Shown here one piece after another: positions 8,257 to 17,344 of a DNA stretch of 64,000 nt. The DNA is from Rhodobacter calidifons. Its GTDB lineage: Bacteria > Pseudomonadota > Alphaproteobacteria > Rhodobacterales > Rhodobacteraceae. Location of the stretch: NCBI RefSeq assembly GCF_011174775.1, contig NZ_JAANHS010000003.1, positions 248,001-312,000 of the forward strand, read 5' to 3'. Both the position numbers and the translations under genes were made by a program. Each line of letters begins with the position of its first letter. Position 1 is the stretch's first letter. The notes below the pieces were generated by a model that worked only from the letters and a program-made list of their open reading frames with translations, was not told the DNA's origin and did no database searches.

Positions 8257-9285
8257 TCACCGCGCGCCCCAGGTGTCGCTCAGCCGATAGCCCTGCGGCC
8301 AGGGATCGTCAGGGTCCAGCATGTGCTGGTGCACCCCGGTGATCCAGGCGCGGCCCGAGATTTCCGGCAGGATCGCGTCGATCTCGCCCAGCTTCGCGGC
8401 CCCGACGATCCGCCCCGCGAACTCACCCCCGATCAGCGACCGCGCCCGCAGCACCTCGCCCGGGCCGATCTGGCCCCGTGCGGCGAGGAGGGCAAGCCGC
8501 GCCGAAACCGCCGTCCCGGTGGGCGAGCGGTCGATCTTGCCGGGACGGATCGAGACGGCGTGCCGCGTCTCCCATCCGTCGGCGACGCGGACCAGCGGAC
8601 CGGCGAAAAGACAGAAAGAGAAATGCCGCCAATCCGGGTTTTCAGGATGGTGGAAGCCCAACTGTTCGTCGGCTGCCCTGGTGATCCGGACCCCCAGCCG
8701 CGCCATCGCATGGGCCTCATCCGGCGCATGTGTGAACCCGACCGCCTGGGCATCGACCACGACGAAACTGTCGGCCCCATAGGCCGTGTCCACCGTCAGG
8801 CGACCCAGCCCGGGGACATCCAGCGGCACGCCCAGCCGGTCGGCGAAGGACGGAAAATTGCGGACATGGATACGCTCGGCCTTTCCGGCGCGGCAATCGG
8901 CACGGACTGTCAAAAGCCCCCCAGGCGCTTCCAGGACCAGCTCCGTCACCGGCTCGGTCATCGGAATGATCCCGCAGTCCAGCAGCACGGTCGCCACGCA
9001 GATCGCGTTCGACCCCGACATCGGCGGGTTGTCCTCGGGCTCCATGATGATGAACCCCATCTGCGCGCGGGGGTTCTTGGGCGGCACCAGCAGGTTCACA
9101 TGCCGGAACACGCCGCCGCGCGGTTCGTTCAGGACGAAGTTCCGCAGGGTCTGGTCGCGCCAGAGCGCCTGGCGCATTTCCCACAGCGTCGCGCCGGGCG
9201 GAGGGGCGACGCCGCCGACGATGACATCGCCGACCTCGCCCTCGGCATGGGCCGAGATGACATGGATGGCCTTGATGCTGCGCAT
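8257..9285 (-). CDS. Proline racemase-family protein (hydroxyproline epimerase / 3-hydroxyproline dehydratase type)
   Basis: A 342-residue member of the proline racemase superfamily, which epimerises or dehydrates proline derivatives with two active-site residues. The first block is MSGSNAIC (Ser90) and the second [12 protein letters not shown] (Thr256). In racemases both positions are Cys; 4-hydroxyproline epimerases are Cys/Cys or Ser/Cys, and trans-3-hydroxyproline dehydratases Cys/Thr. A Ser/Thr pair has no thiol at either position, so function cannot be assigned confidently. I start at the ATG at 9285, since the upstream sequence is a palindromic repeat. The dapA gene precedes it and an EamA transporter follows. 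Confidence 0.8.
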   Translation of the reverse strand: MRSIKAIHVISAHAEGEVGDVIVGGVAPPPGATLWEMRQALWRDQTLRNFVLNEPRGGVFRHVNLLVPPKNPRAQMGFIIMEPEDNPPMSGSNAICVATVLLDCGIIPMTEPVTELVLEAPGGLLTVRADCRAGKAERIHVRNFPSFADRLGVPLDVPGLGRLTVDTAYGADSFVVVDAQAVGFTHAPDEAHAMARLGVRITRAADEQLGFHHPENPDWRHFSFCLFAGPLVRVADGWETRHAVSIRPGKIDRSPTGTAVSARLALLAARGQIGPGEVLRARSLIGGEFAGRIVGAAKLGEIDAILPEISGRAWITGVHQHMLDPDDPWPQGYRLSDTWGAR

Positions 9286-9320
9286 GGGCGGACCTTGCTT
9301 GGGCTGGGCGGAAATGACAA

Positions 9321-9345
9321 GCGCCCCGCCGGTCGGACGGGGCGC
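9321..9345. terminator. GC hairpin between dapA and the racemase-family gene
   Basis: GCGCCCCG at 9321-9328 pairs with CGGGGCGC at 9338-9345 around a nine-base loop. It abuts the TTCGAA palindrome element at 9341-9393 and shares its outer bases, so the two structures would compete. It probably takes part in ending or attenuating dapA transcription. Confidence 0.4.
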
Positions 9346-9393
9346 AAATCTTTTCGAAAAGATTTGCAAATTCCTTCGAAGGAATTTGGCGCC
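9341..9393. repeat. Tandem TTCGAA palindromes with outer GC stem, copy 1
   Basis: Two perfect 22-bp palindromes abut: half-sites CAAATCTTTTC (9345-9366) and CAAATTCCTTC (9367-9388), each followed by its exact reverse complement. An outer stem GGCGC (9341-9345) / GCGCC (9389-9393) encloses them, giving a possible three-way junction. It lies directly after the dapA stop, and copies 2 and 3 also follow gene ends, so transcript termination or 3' end protection is likely. Confidence 0.75.
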
Positions 9394-10266
9394 TCAGATC
9401 AGCCCGGCGTGCTGCATCGCGGCCTTGATCCTGGCCTTGGTGCCGTCCGTCAGCCCTACCAATGGCAGGCGGACCTCTTCCGAACAGAGACCGAGCAGCG
9501 ACAGGCCATACTTCGCCCCCACAAGACCGGGCTCGATGAAGATCGCCTCGTGCAGAGGCATCAGCTTGTCCTGATACTCCAGCGCCTTGGCATAATCGCC
9601 GCGCAGGGTCGCCTCCTGAAACTCCGCGCAGAGACGCGGGGCAACGTTGGCGGTGACGCTGATGCAGCCCACCCCGCCATGCGCGTTGAAGCCCAGTGCC
9701 GTCGCGTCCTCGCCCGAAAGCTGGATGAAATCCGCCCCGCAGGCGGCACGCTGCTGGCTCACGCGTTCGATCTTGCCGGTCGCGTCCTTGACGCCGATGA
9801 TCCGGGGCAGTTTCGCCAACTGGCCCATCGTTTCCGGCGTCATGTCGATCACCGACCGGCCGGGAATGTTGTAGATGATGATCGGCAGCTGGCAGCAGTC
9901 GTGCAGCGCGGTGTAATGCGCGATCAGGCCGGCCTGCGTCGGCTTGTTGTAATAGGGTGTCACCACCAGAGCCGCATCCGCCCCGACCTTCTCGGCGTGG
10001 CGGATCAGGCTGATGCCTTCCACGGTGTTGTTCGACCCGGCGCCCGCGATCACCGGAACGCGGCCTGCGACGGCAGCCACGACCTCTTCGATCACCCTCT
10101 GGTGTTCCGCGTGGCTCAGCGTCGGGCTTTCGCCCGTCGTCCCCACCGGCACGATCCCGTGGCTGCCCTCGGCGATGTGCCAGTCCACGAGTTTCTTCAG
10201 CGTCACCAGATCGAGCTCGCCGTTCTTGAACGGCGTCACCAGGGCAGGAAGGGACCCTCTGATCAT
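9394..10266 (-). CDS. dapA: 4-hydroxy-tetrahydrodipicolinate synthase
   Basis: Condenses pyruvate with aspartate semialdehyde in the lysine/diaminopimelate pathway. The 290-residue length is standard. The protein opens with [10 protein letters not shown], has [14 protein letters not shown], the Tyr of TPYYNKP, and the Schiff-base lysine in [10 protein letters not shown] chose the ATG at 10266 because AGGAG precedes it and the opening fits the family. The close match to canonical DapA and the neighbouring slt and smpB favour the biosynthetic enzyme over a catabolic paralogue, even though a hydroxyproline-type enzyme lies downstream. The transglycosylase gene is divergent. Confidence 0.93.
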   Translation of the reverse strand: MIRGSLPALVTPFKNGELDLVTLKKLVDWHIAEGSHGIVPVGTTGESPTLSHAEHQRVIEEVVAAVAGRVPVIAGAGSNNTVEGISLIRHAEKVGADAALVVTPYYNKPTQAGLIAHYTALHDCCQLPIIIYNIPGRSVIDMTPETMGQLAKLPRIIGVKDATGKIERVSQQRAACGADFIQLSGEDATALGFNAHGGVGCISVTANVAPRLCAEFQEATLRGDYAKALEYQDKLMPLHEAIFIEPGLVGAKYGLSLLGLCSEEVRLPLVGLTDGTKARIKAAMQHAGLI

Positions 10267-10400
10267 GACGCTTCTCCTGTGATGGGCGGGATTGCCCGAA
10301 ACCGGGTTCCTCTTAGCGGCTGGCAGACCCAAAGCCAAGTCTTGCGCGCTGACGCAAGTGTGGGTTGTCCACCGGCGCCGCGTCAGGCAGATTCAGCGGC

Positions 10401-12335
10401 ATGAGCAGCAGAACAATGATCCGGGCGCTGGTCCTGGCCCTTGGCCTCCAGACGCTTCCGGCGACAGCAGATACGACACAGGCGATGCGGACAGCGCTGG
10501 AGCTGGCCGCGGGAAAGGATTTCGACGGCGCGCTGGCCGTCGCGCCCTCGGGGGTCGGGCGCGACGTGATCGAATGGCAGCGCCTGCGGGCGGGCGGCGG
10601 GCGGCTGGGCGATTACGAGGCCTTCCTGCAACGCCGCCCGGACTGGCCGGGCCTGCCGCTTCTGCGCGAAAAGGGCGAAGAGGCCGTCGCGCGCTCGACC
10701 GATCCGGCCCGCATCATCGCCTGGTTCGAGGTCGGTCTGCCCGTGACCGGGCGCGGTGCCATCGCCTATGTCCGCGCGCTTCAGGCCCAAGGCCGGGCGG
10801 CAGAGGCCGAGACCGAGGCGATGCGAGCCTGGTCCAGGCTTGCCTTCTCGCCCGAGCAGGAAGCCGAGATGATCGGTCTTGCGCCCGAAGCGGTGGGTTT
10901 CGTCCATGAACTGCGTCTGGACACTCTCCTGTGGGAAGGCCGGACGAAAGAGGCGACGCGGATGCTGTCGCGCGTGCCCGAGGATCTTCAGGCCCTCGCC
11001 CGCGCGCGGATCGCGCTGCAAGAACAGGGCAAGGGTGTCACCGGCCTGATCGAGGCGGTGCCGAAAAGGCGCGCGGGCGATCCGGGCCTGGCCTATGACC
11101 GGTTCATCTGGCGGATGAAGAAGGATCTGTACGACGAGGCGACCGAGCTGATCCTCGAGCGTTCAAAATCCGCCGAAAGCCTCGGCCGCCCGCAGGCCTG
11201 GGCAGAACGCCGGGCGCTTCTGGCGCGCTGGCTGATGCGGCAGGGCCGCGCGAAAGAGGCCTACCGGGTCGCCGCGAACCACCATCTGCCGACCGACAGC
11301 GGTGCCTCGGCCTATGCCGATCTGGAGTTTCTGGCGGGCTTCATCGCGCTGCGGCGGCTGAACGATCCGGCGACAGCCGAAAGGCATTTCCAGCATCTCC
11401 TTGCCGGGGTTTCGACGCCGATCAGCGTGGCGCGGGCGCACTACTGGATCGGCCGCGCAGAAGAGGCGGCGGGGCGCGACGGCAGCGCCAGCTACCGGGC
11501 GGCGGCAAGGCACCAGACGGCCTTCTACGGGCTGCTGGCCGCCGAACGGCTGGGCCTGTCGCTGGACGCAGGCCTTCTCGCCCGGCCAGCCACCCCGGAC
11601 TGGCGCAGCGCCGGGTTCACCCGGTCCTCCGTGCTGGCTGCGGCCGAGCTTCTGCGCAAGGCCGGCGATCGCAGCCTGGCCAGGCGCTTCCTTCTGCACC
11701 TCGGCGAAAGCCAGGACGCGACGGGACTTGCCCAGATGGCCGACATGGCGCTGGCCTGGGGCGACCCGAACATGGCACTCCTGATCGCAAAACAGGCCGC
11801 CGAACGCGGGCTGATCCTGCCGCATGCCTATTACCCGATCCCCGATTTCGTGCCGGACGGGCTGAAGGTCAGCCGCGCGCTGGCCCTGTCCATCGCCCGG
11901 CGGGAAAGCGAATTCGACCCCACCGCCCGGTCCTCGGCCGATGCGCGCGGGCTGATGCAGGTCCTGCCCGGAACGGCCAGGCTGATGGCGGGAAAACTGG
12001 GCAAGGAGTTCGACGCAGGCAAGCTGACCTCGGACCCGGCCTACAACGTGACGATGGGCTCGGCCTATCTGGCCGAAATGGCGGCCGAGTTCGGCCCCTC
12101 GATCGCGCTGATCGCCTCGGGCTACAATGCCGGGCCAGGCCGCCCGCGGCGCTGGATCACCGAATTCGGCGACCCGAGGCGTCCCGACGTGGATGTCGTG
12201 GACTGGGTCGAGACGATCCCCTTCGCCGAGACGCGGACCTATGTGATGCGGGTGGCCGAGGGCGTGGTGATCTACCGGGCCAAGCTGAAGGGCGCGGTCG
12301 GGCCGGTCAGGATCACCAGCGAGCTGAAAGGCTGA
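10401..12335 (+). CDS. slt: Soluble lytic murein transglycosylase (Slt family)
   Basis: A periplasmic enzyme that cleaves peptidoglycan with formation of anhydromuramyl ends. The 644-residue protein has a signal peptide (MIRALVLALGLQTLPATA), a long alpha-helical superhelical domain, and a C-terminal SLT domain at about residues 490-610. In that domain RRESEFDP carries the catalytic Glu, followed by ARGLMQVLPGTA, YNVTMGSAYLAEM and ALIASGYNAGPGR. I chose the ATG at 10401; an ATG at 10416 would begin right at the signal peptide. It ends 6 bp from the convergent potassium channel gene. Confidence 0.92.
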   Translation: MSSRTMIRALVLALGLQTLPATADTTQAMRTALELAAGKDFDGALAVAPSGVGRDVIEWQRLRAGGGRLGDYEAFLQRRPDWPGLPLLREKGEEAVARSTDPARIIAWFEVGLPVTGRGAIAYVRALQAQGRAAEAETEAMRAWSRLAFSPEQEAEMIGLAPEAVGFVHELRLDTLLWEGRTKEATRMLSRVPEDLQALARARIALQEQGKGVTGLIEAVPKRRAGDPGLAYDRFIWRMKKDLYDEATELILERSKSAESLGRPQAWAERRALLARWLMRQGRAKEAYRVAANHHLPTDSGASAYADLEFLAGFIALRRLNDPATAERHFQHLLAGVSTPISVARAHYWIGRAEEAAGRDGSASYRAAARHQTAFYGLLAAERLGLSLDAGLLARPATPDWRSAGFTRSSVLAAAELLRKAGDRSLARRFLLHLGESQDATGLAQMADMALAWGDPNMALLIAKQAAERGLILPHAYYPIPDFVPDGLKVSRALALSIARRESEFDPTARSSADARGLMQVLPGTARLMAGKLGKEFDAGKLTSDPAYNVTMGSAYLAEMAAEFGPSIALIASGYNAGPGRPRRWITEFGDPRRPDVDVVDWVETIPFAETRTYVMRVAEGVVIYRAKLKGAVGPVRITSELKG

Positions 12336-12341
12336 GACGGA

Positions 12342-12782
12342 TCAGTCCTTGTGCCGCACTTCCAGCTGCGTCAGCCGGACCTGGCGCAGCGCCTCGACCA
12401 GAAGCGCGGTCAGCAGGCCAAAGCTGAGGAACCCGTTCACCGCCGCCATGGCCGCAAGGATGCGCCAGTCCTCCGGCGGCACCACATCGCCCAGGCCCAG
12501 CGTGGTAAAGGCGACCAGCGCGAAATAGGTGGCCTCCTCCAGGCTGGCAAAGGCCCCCAGCGTGAACATCGCAAAGGCCCAGATCCAGACACCCGCCGTC
12601 ACCACCGCCAGCACCCATAGACCGACCGCGACCAGCATCGCCAGAAGCTTCAGCCGCTGCGGCGGCCGCAGCAGCCAGGGATGGACCCGGCGGAACCCGA
12701 CTTCCAGGACCAGGGCCGCGCTGGCCATGACCAGAATGTTGAGGATCAGCAGAACCGACCCCAAGGCAATCTGTCCGAACAT
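12342..12782 (-). CDS. Small two-transmembrane potassium channel protein (Ion_trans_2 type)
   Basis: A 146-residue membrane protein with a pore loop carrying the selectivity filter TTLGLGDVVPP, the TxGxGD form found in prokaryotic K+ channels. Hydrophobic helices precede (IALGSVLLILNILVMASAALVL and LAMLVAVGLWVLAVVTAGVWIWAF) and follow (AAMAAVNGFLSFGLLTALLVEAL) the pore, so three or four membrane helices are likely, with no regulatory RCK domain. The pore preamble SLEEATYFALVAF fits the family. It is convergent with slt and divergent from smpB, 49 bp away. Confidence 0.85.
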   Translation of the reverse strand: MFGQIALGSVLLILNILVMASAALVLEVGFRRVHPWLLRPPQRLKLLAMLVAVGLWVLAVVTAGVWIWAFAMFTLGAFASLEEATYFALVAFTTLGLGDVVPPEDWRILAAMAAVNGFLSFGLLTALLVEALRQVRLTQLEVRHKD

Positions 12783-12831
12783 GTCGCCCCTTCTGGACTA
12801 AGCCTGCACCAAGGCTTATCTCACCGCGATC

Positions 12832-13311
12832 ATGGTGGCAAAGTCCGATCCGAACTCCAGGCTGATCGCCGAGAACCGGCGCGCGCGTTTCGATTACCAT
12901 ATCGAAAGCGACCTCGAGGCCGGCATCGTGCTTTTGGGCTCCGAGGTGAAGAGCCTGCGGCAGGGCGGCGCGAACATCGCGGAAAGCTATGCCTCGGTCG
13001 AGGGCGGCGAGCTGTGGCTGATCAACAGCTACATCGCCCCCTATCTTCAGGCCAGGACCTTCGGGCATGAGGAACGGCGGCGGCGCAAGCTTCTGGTTTC
13101 GAAGAAGGAACTATCGCGGCTGTGGTCGGCGGTGGGGCGCGAGGGCATGACCATCGTTCCGATGAAAATGTATTTCAACGACCGCGGCGTCGTGAAGCTG
13201 AAGCTTGGCATCGCCAAGGGCAAGAAGCTGGCCGACAAGCGCGAGACCAGCGCCAAAAGGGACTGGGAACGCGACAAGGCCCGGCTGCTGAAACAGAACT
13301 CCCGCGGCTGA
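12832..13311 (+). CDS. smpB: SsrA-binding protein SmpB
   Basis: Binds tmRNA and delivers it to stalled ribosomes in trans-translation. At 159 residues it is the normal length. Recognisable blocks are [49 protein letters not shown], and the basic C-terminal tail [19 protein letters not shown], which folds in the decoding centre. The start could be the ATG at 12832 or the GTG one codon later. The dapA-slt-smpB neighbourhood is typical of related Rhodobacteraceae. Confidence 0.97.
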   Translation: MVAKSDPNSRLIAENRRARFDYHIESDLEAGIVLLGSEVKSLRQGGANIAESYASVEGGELWLINSYIAPYLQARTFGHEERRRRKLLVSKKELSRLWSAVGREGMTIVPMKMYFNDRGVVKLKLGIAKGKKLADKRETSAKRDWERDKARLLKQNSRG

Positions 13312-13442
13312 ACTTGCACTGATCACGCATTCATTGCCGGATTCGCCGGTTTCTGGCAGTCTGTTCCTTAACGGACAGGAAGTCCGGGGGAAAAGCCGGG
13401 ACAACCCGGTCAGGGAACCGGCGAAGAGGGAAGGTAAGCGGT

Positions 13443-13727
13443 ATGGGTATGGAACTGATCATCCAGATCATTGCGGGCCTCATCGGCGGCAATGCGGCGG
13501 GTGCCGGGCTCAAGACTCTCAGTCTCGGGACGGCGGGCAACTCGGTCGCGGGCGCGGTCGGTGGCGGACTTGGCGGTGTTCTGATGGGCATGCTCGGCGG
13601 TGACGCCGGGGCTGCGGCTGCCAACCTGGACCTCGGTACGATCATCCAGTCTGTCGCGGGCGGCGGCATCGGTGGTGCCGTGCTGACGGCGATCGTGGGC
13701 ATGCTGAAGAAGGCCATGGCGAAGTAA
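13443..13727 (+). CDS. Small glycine-rich membrane-like protein, unknown function
   Basis: A 94-residue protein of low complexity rich in Gly, Ala and hydrophobic residues. It has two or three glycine-zipper-like stretches ([54 protein letters not shown]) that could form membrane hairpins or oligomers. There is no clear signal peptide and the C-terminus is basic (KKAMAK). A GGGAAGG site precedes the ATG. I do not recognise a named family. The 130-bp leader contains small hairpins, and a strong GC hairpin follows the gene. Confidence 0.7.
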   Translation: MGMELIIQIIAGLIGGNAAGAGLKTLSLGTAGNSVAGAVGGGLGGVLMGMLGGDAGAAAANLDLGTIIQSVAGGGIGGAVLTAIVGMLKKAMAK

Positions 13728-13740
13728 TTCGCCCTGGAAC

Positions 13741-13758
13741 GGGGGCCCATGCGCCCCC
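13741..13758 (+). terminator. GC hairpin after the Gly-rich protein gene
   Basis: GGGGGC (13741-13746) pairs with GCCCCC (13753-13758) around a six-base loop, 14 bp after the stop codon. There is no U-tract, so termination strength is uncertain. Confidence 0.5.
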
Positions 13759-13818
13759 GCGCCGCTTGCGCCCCGTGCGCCCGCGCGGATATATCCTGGT
13801 CAACTCCGGGAGGCCCGC

Positions 13819-14682
13819 ATGACCCCATCGCCGCAGGATGACCCAAGGACGTTGGTCTCGACCGACTGGCTGGCCAGACACCTGCGCGACCCTGACCTGC
13901 GGGTGCTGGACGCCAGCTGGTACCTGCCGGCCGAGAACCGGGACGCCAGGGCCGAATACGCCGCCGCCCATATCCCCGGCGCGCGGTTTTTCGACATCGA
14001 CGAGATTTCCGACCAGCGGTCCTCCCTTCCCCACATGGCCCCCCCGCCCGAGAAGTTCATCTCCCGCATGCGCGCGATGGGCGTGGGCGACGGGCATCAG
14101 GTGGTGGTCTATGACGGCGCGGGGATCTTCTCCGCCGCCCGGGTCTGGTGGACCTTCCGGCTGATGGGCAAGACGGATGTCGCGGTGCTCGACGGCGGTT
14201 TCCCGAAATGGCAGGCCGAGGGGCGCGAGATCGAGGACATGCCCCCGGTGATCCGCGACCGGCACATGACGGTTTCCCGCCAGAACCATCTGGTCAAGGA
14301 CGTCACGCAAGTCGCCCATGCCGCCAAGCTGGGCGAGGCCGAGATCATCGACGCCCGCGCCGCCGCCCGGTTCAGGGGAGAGGCGCCCGAACCCCGTCCC
14401 GGCCTGCGCGCCGGCCATATTCCGGGGTCGAAGAACCTGCCCTTCACCGAGGTGCTGAATCCCGACGGGACGATGAAGCCTCCCGCCGAACTGAAGCGGA
14501 TTTTCCAGGCCGCCGGGATCGACCTGACGAAGCCTGCGATCACCACCTGCGGGTCCGGCGTGACGGCGGCGGTCCTGTCGCTTGCGCTGGAACGGATGGG
14601 GCACCGGAATCATGCGCTCTATGACGGGTCCTGGGCCGAATGGGGCATGTATGAGGATCTGAAGGTGGCGACCGGCCCCTGA
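13819..14682 (+). CDS. sseA: 3-mercaptopyruvate sulfurtransferase
   Basis: Moves sulfur from 3-mercaptopyruvate to acceptors. The 287-residue protein has two rhodanese domains. The N-terminal one is inactive and shows [11 protein letters not shown] and [15 protein letters not shown]; the C-terminal one carries the catalytic loop [10 protein letters not shown], whose CGSGVTA form marks mercaptopyruvate sulfurtransferases rather than thiosulfate rhodaneses. GGGAGG precedes the ATG at 13819. It is followed by an aromatic aminotransferase, and such an enzyme can generate mercaptopyruvate from cysteine, so the pairing may be functional. Confidence 0.92.
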   Translation: MTPSPQDDPRTLVSTDWLARHLRDPDLRVLDASWYLPAENRDARAEYAAAHIPGARFFDIDEISDQRSSLPHMAPPPEKFISRMRAMGVGDGHQVVVYDGAGIFSAARVWWTFRLMGKTDVAVLDGGFPKWQAEGREIEDMPPVIRDRHMTVSRQNHLVKDVTQVAHAAKLGEAEIIDARAAARFRGEAPEPRPGLRAGHIPGSKNLPFTEVLNPDGTMKPPAELKRIFQAAGIDLTKPAITTCGSGVTAAVLSLALERMGHRNHALYDGSWAEWGMYEDLKVATGP

Positions 14683-14803
14683 CGCCTGCCAACGAAAAGT
14701 GGGAACCGGTTTTCGCGCCCGGCAGGCGACCACTTGCCTTCGCCGCTTGCCGTTGCCGTGGCGTTATGGCACTGGGCGGGCGTCCAGAACCCCGGGAAAT
14801 CCC

Positions 14804-15979
14804 ATGCTCGAAACGCTTCATCCCCAGCCGCAGGACAAGATCCTGCAACTCATCGCCATGTTCCGTGAGGACCCGCGGAGCAGCAAGATCGACCTTGGCG
14901 TCGGCGTCTACAAGGACGCAAACGGCCTGATCCCGGTGATGCGCGCGGTCAAGGCGGCCGAAAAGCAGCTGTGGGAGACGGAGACCACCAAGACCTACAC
15001 CGGCCTTGCGGGAGAACCGGCCTACAACGCGGCGCTGGTGAACATGATCCTCGGCGACGGCCACGCTGACCGCGCGGCCTCGGTGGCGACCCCGGGCGGG
15101 ACCGGCGCGATCCGGCAGGCGCTGGAACTGATCCGCATGGCGAACCCCAAGGCGCGCGTCTGGCTGTCGGCGCCGACCTGGCCGAACCATCCCTCGATCG
15201 TGAAATACCTGGGCATGACCGGGGTCGAGTATCGCTACTTCGATGTGGCCACCTCGGGCATCGACTTTGCCGGTCTGATGGCCGACCTCGAAGGCGTGGC
15301 GGCGGGCGATGCGGTGCTGCTGCACGGTTGCTGCCACAACCCCACGGGCGCGAACCTTGATGCGGACCAGTGGGATCAGGTGATCGCGCTTTTGCAACGG
15401 AAAGGTGCCGTGCCCTTCGTCGATCTGGCCTATCAGGGCTTCGGCGACGGGCTGGACGCCGATGCCGAGGCGACCCGCAAGATTGCCGCTGCCTTCCCCG
15501 AGGTGCTGATCGCCGCCAGTTGCTCGAAGAACTTCGGCATCTACCGCGAACGCACCGGCATCCTGATCGCGCTGACCAGCGCGGAGCGCAAGGCGGTGGT
15601 GCAGGGCAACCTGAACTTCCTGAACCGGCAGAACTACAGCTTCCCCCCCGACCACGGCGCGCGGCTGGTGACGATGATCCTCGAGGACCCCGCGCTGACC
15701 GCCGATTGGAAGGCCGAGTTGGAGGAGGTGCGCCAGAACATGCTGTCCTTGCGCCGGCAGCTGGCCGATGCCCTGCGCCGGGCGACGAACTCTGACCGCT
15801 TCGACTTCGTGGCGGCGCATCGCGGAATGTTCAGCCGCCTCGGCCTGACCGAGGCGCAGGTCAACCGCCTGCGCGAAGATCATGGCATCTACATGGTCGG
15901 CGACAGCCGCATCAACATCGCGGGGCTGAACGCGCAGACCGTCCCGGTTCTGGCCGCCGCCATCGCGCAGGTGATCTGA
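14804..15979 (+). CDS. Aromatic/aspartate class I aminotransferase
   Basis: A 391-residue fold-type I PLP aminotransferase of the AspC/TyrB family. Marks are KIDLGVGVYKDANG near the N-terminus, KTYTGLAGEPAYN, the HGCCHNPTGANLD segment, the Asp/Tyr of VDLAYQGFGDGL, the PLP lysine in SCSKNFGIYRERTG, and MFSRLGLTEAQVNRLR near the C-terminus. The family interconverts aspartate, tyrosine, phenylalanine and their keto acids. The ATG at 14804 gives the family start (MLETLHPQPQDKIL). Whether aspartate or aromatic substrates dominate cannot be read from the sequence. Confidence 0.9.
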   Translation: MLETLHPQPQDKILQLIAMFREDPRSSKIDLGVGVYKDANGLIPVMRAVKAAEKQLWETETTKTYTGLAGEPAYNAALVNMILGDGHADRAASVATPGGTGAIRQALELIRMANPKARVWLSAPTWPNHPSIVKYLGMTGVEYRYFDVATSGIDFAGLMADLEGVAAGDAVLLHGCCHNPTGANLDADQWDQVIALLQRKGAVPFVDLAYQGFGDGLDADAEATRKIAAAFPEVLIAASCSKNFGIYRERTGILIALTSAERKAVVQGNLNFLNRQNYSFPPDHGARLVTMILEDPALTADWKAELEEVRQNMLSLRRQLADALRRATNSDRFDFVAAHRGMFSRLGLTEAQVNRLREDHGIYMVGDSRINIAGLNAQTVPVLAAAIAQVI

Positions 15980-16026
15980 CCGGACCGCCAACCACAAGCC
16001 TCCCGAATCGGGACTCGCATCGGTCC

Positions 16027-16046
16027 GGTCCGGTTCACACCGGACC
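16027..16046. terminator. GC hairpin downstream of the aminotransferase
   Basis: GGTCCGGT (16027-16034) and ACCGGACC (16039-16046) form a perfect 8-bp stem with a TCAC loop, 48 bp after the stop. The rest of the 234-bp spacer up to the Hint gene turns AT-richer near 16130-16200, as expected for a promoter of that gene. Confidence 0.45.
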
Positions 16047-16213
16047 CGCGTCAGCGTCTCACCACGGTCGCCCCGCGCGGGGCTGCGCCCCCTTTGCCCC
16101 GGCCGCGACCTGCGCAAACGTTCGCCAGATGTCCAAATCTTTCCTTCTTTCAACCAGAAATTTACGTCACAGTCACAGGGTAAAGGTGACAGCTTGGTAA
16201 GAGGCAGCTCGAA

Positions 16214-17266
16214 ATGCCGACAACATTCAACGTCTTCCAGTTGGGCGTGCAGCCGATCATCGACCCCACGGAAGGCAATCAGGTCGCGGAAGATGCCTCG
16301 GCGCTGGTCGGACTGAGCTTTGGCACGATGTCGAACCCGCTGCTGAACACCGCGGCGGTGTTGACCCCCGGGTCGTTCAACGGCGGTACGGCCAATGTCT
16401 ACGACATGAACAACTCGTTGTCGAACGACACGTTCCGCATCAATGGCGGGCCGCTGCAAACCTTCGACGGCGCAGCGAACTACAACGCGACCATCACCTA
16501 TCTGGATGGCACCACGGCGACGATCACGGCCGTCATCTTCCAGGACACGGCGGGCAACACCTACTGGGCGCCGGAATTCTCGGCGAATGCCGACCAGGCG
16601 GCGATGGAGGCCAAGCCGATCCGCTCGCTGACGCTGGACAGCCTGAACGGCAACACGTTCACCGGCATGAACGCCATCCGCGAGACGTGGAACTACCTGA
16701 TCTGCTATGTGCGCGGCACTCGCATCCTTACCCCGGACGGCGAAAGGCCGATCGAGGATCTGCGCCCGGGCGACCTTGTGACCACGCGGGACAACGGCGC
16801 CCAACCCATCCGCTGGATCGGATGCAGCCGGGCTGCCGCGCGGGGCACGCTGGCACCCGTGCGCCTTGCGCGGGGGGCGCTTGGCCGGGGCCTGCCGCGG
16901 CGCGACCTCCTGGTGTCGCGTCAGCACCGCATGTTGCTTTGCAGCCCGGTGGTCGAACGGATGTTCGGCACGAAAGAGGTTCTCGTGCCTGCCGTCAAGC
17001 TGCTGGGCCTGGCCGGGGCCTCTTTGGAGGAAACCGGTGGGTCGGTGGACTATTTCCACCTGCTGACCGACCGGCACGAGATCATCTTTGCCGAAGGCGC
17101 ATCCAGCGAGACGCTGCTGACCGGGCCGGAGGCGCTGGAAGAGATCGAGACGCTCTTCCCAGGCCTGATCGACGCGGTCGCCAGCCCGGCCTGCAAGGTG
17201 GTGCGCGATGCCCGGATCGCCCGCCTGATCGCGCGCCATGACCGGCACCGGATGAGCTTTGTCTAG
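16214..17266 (+). CDS. Hint-domain protein (Hint_2 type)
   Basis: A 350-residue protein with an N-terminal beta-rich region (about 1-160, no signal peptide, many Asn/Thr/Gly) and a C-terminal Hint domain. The latter begins at Cys164 in ICYVRGTRILTPDGERPI and continues IEDLRPGDLVTT, QPIRWIG, VSRQHRMLL, and ends with HLLTDRHEIIFAEGASSETL. Hint folds carry out autoproteolysis in inteins and Hedgehog. In Rhodobacteraceae such proteins are often exported without a signal peptide by type I systems; the unlinked type I pair at 26369-29415 is a possible exporter, which is inference. The function of the N-terminal part is unknown. Confidence 0.85.
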   Translation: MPTTFNVFQLGVQPIIDPTEGNQVAEDASALVGLSFGTMSNPLLNTAAVLTPGSFNGGTANVYDMNNSLSNDTFRINGGPLQTFDGAANYNATITYLDGTTATITAVIFQDTAGNTYWAPEFSANADQAAMEAKPIRSLTLDSLNGNTFTGMNAIRETWNYLICYVRGTRILTPDGERPIEDLRPGDLVTTRDNGAQPIRWIGCSRAAARGTLAPVRLARGALGRGLPRRDLLVSRQHRMLLCSPVVERMFGTKEVLVPAVKLLGLAGASLEETGGSVDYFHLLTDRHEIIFAEGASSETLLTGPEALEEIETLFPGLIDAVASPACKVVRDARIARLIARHDRHRMSFV

Positions 17267-17344
17267 CCTCAACCCCGTTTTGCGCCGATAACCTCTGCAA
17301 GGGTGCCGAGTCCTGATGCGGCTCGGGGCGCAGGGAGAATCGCG

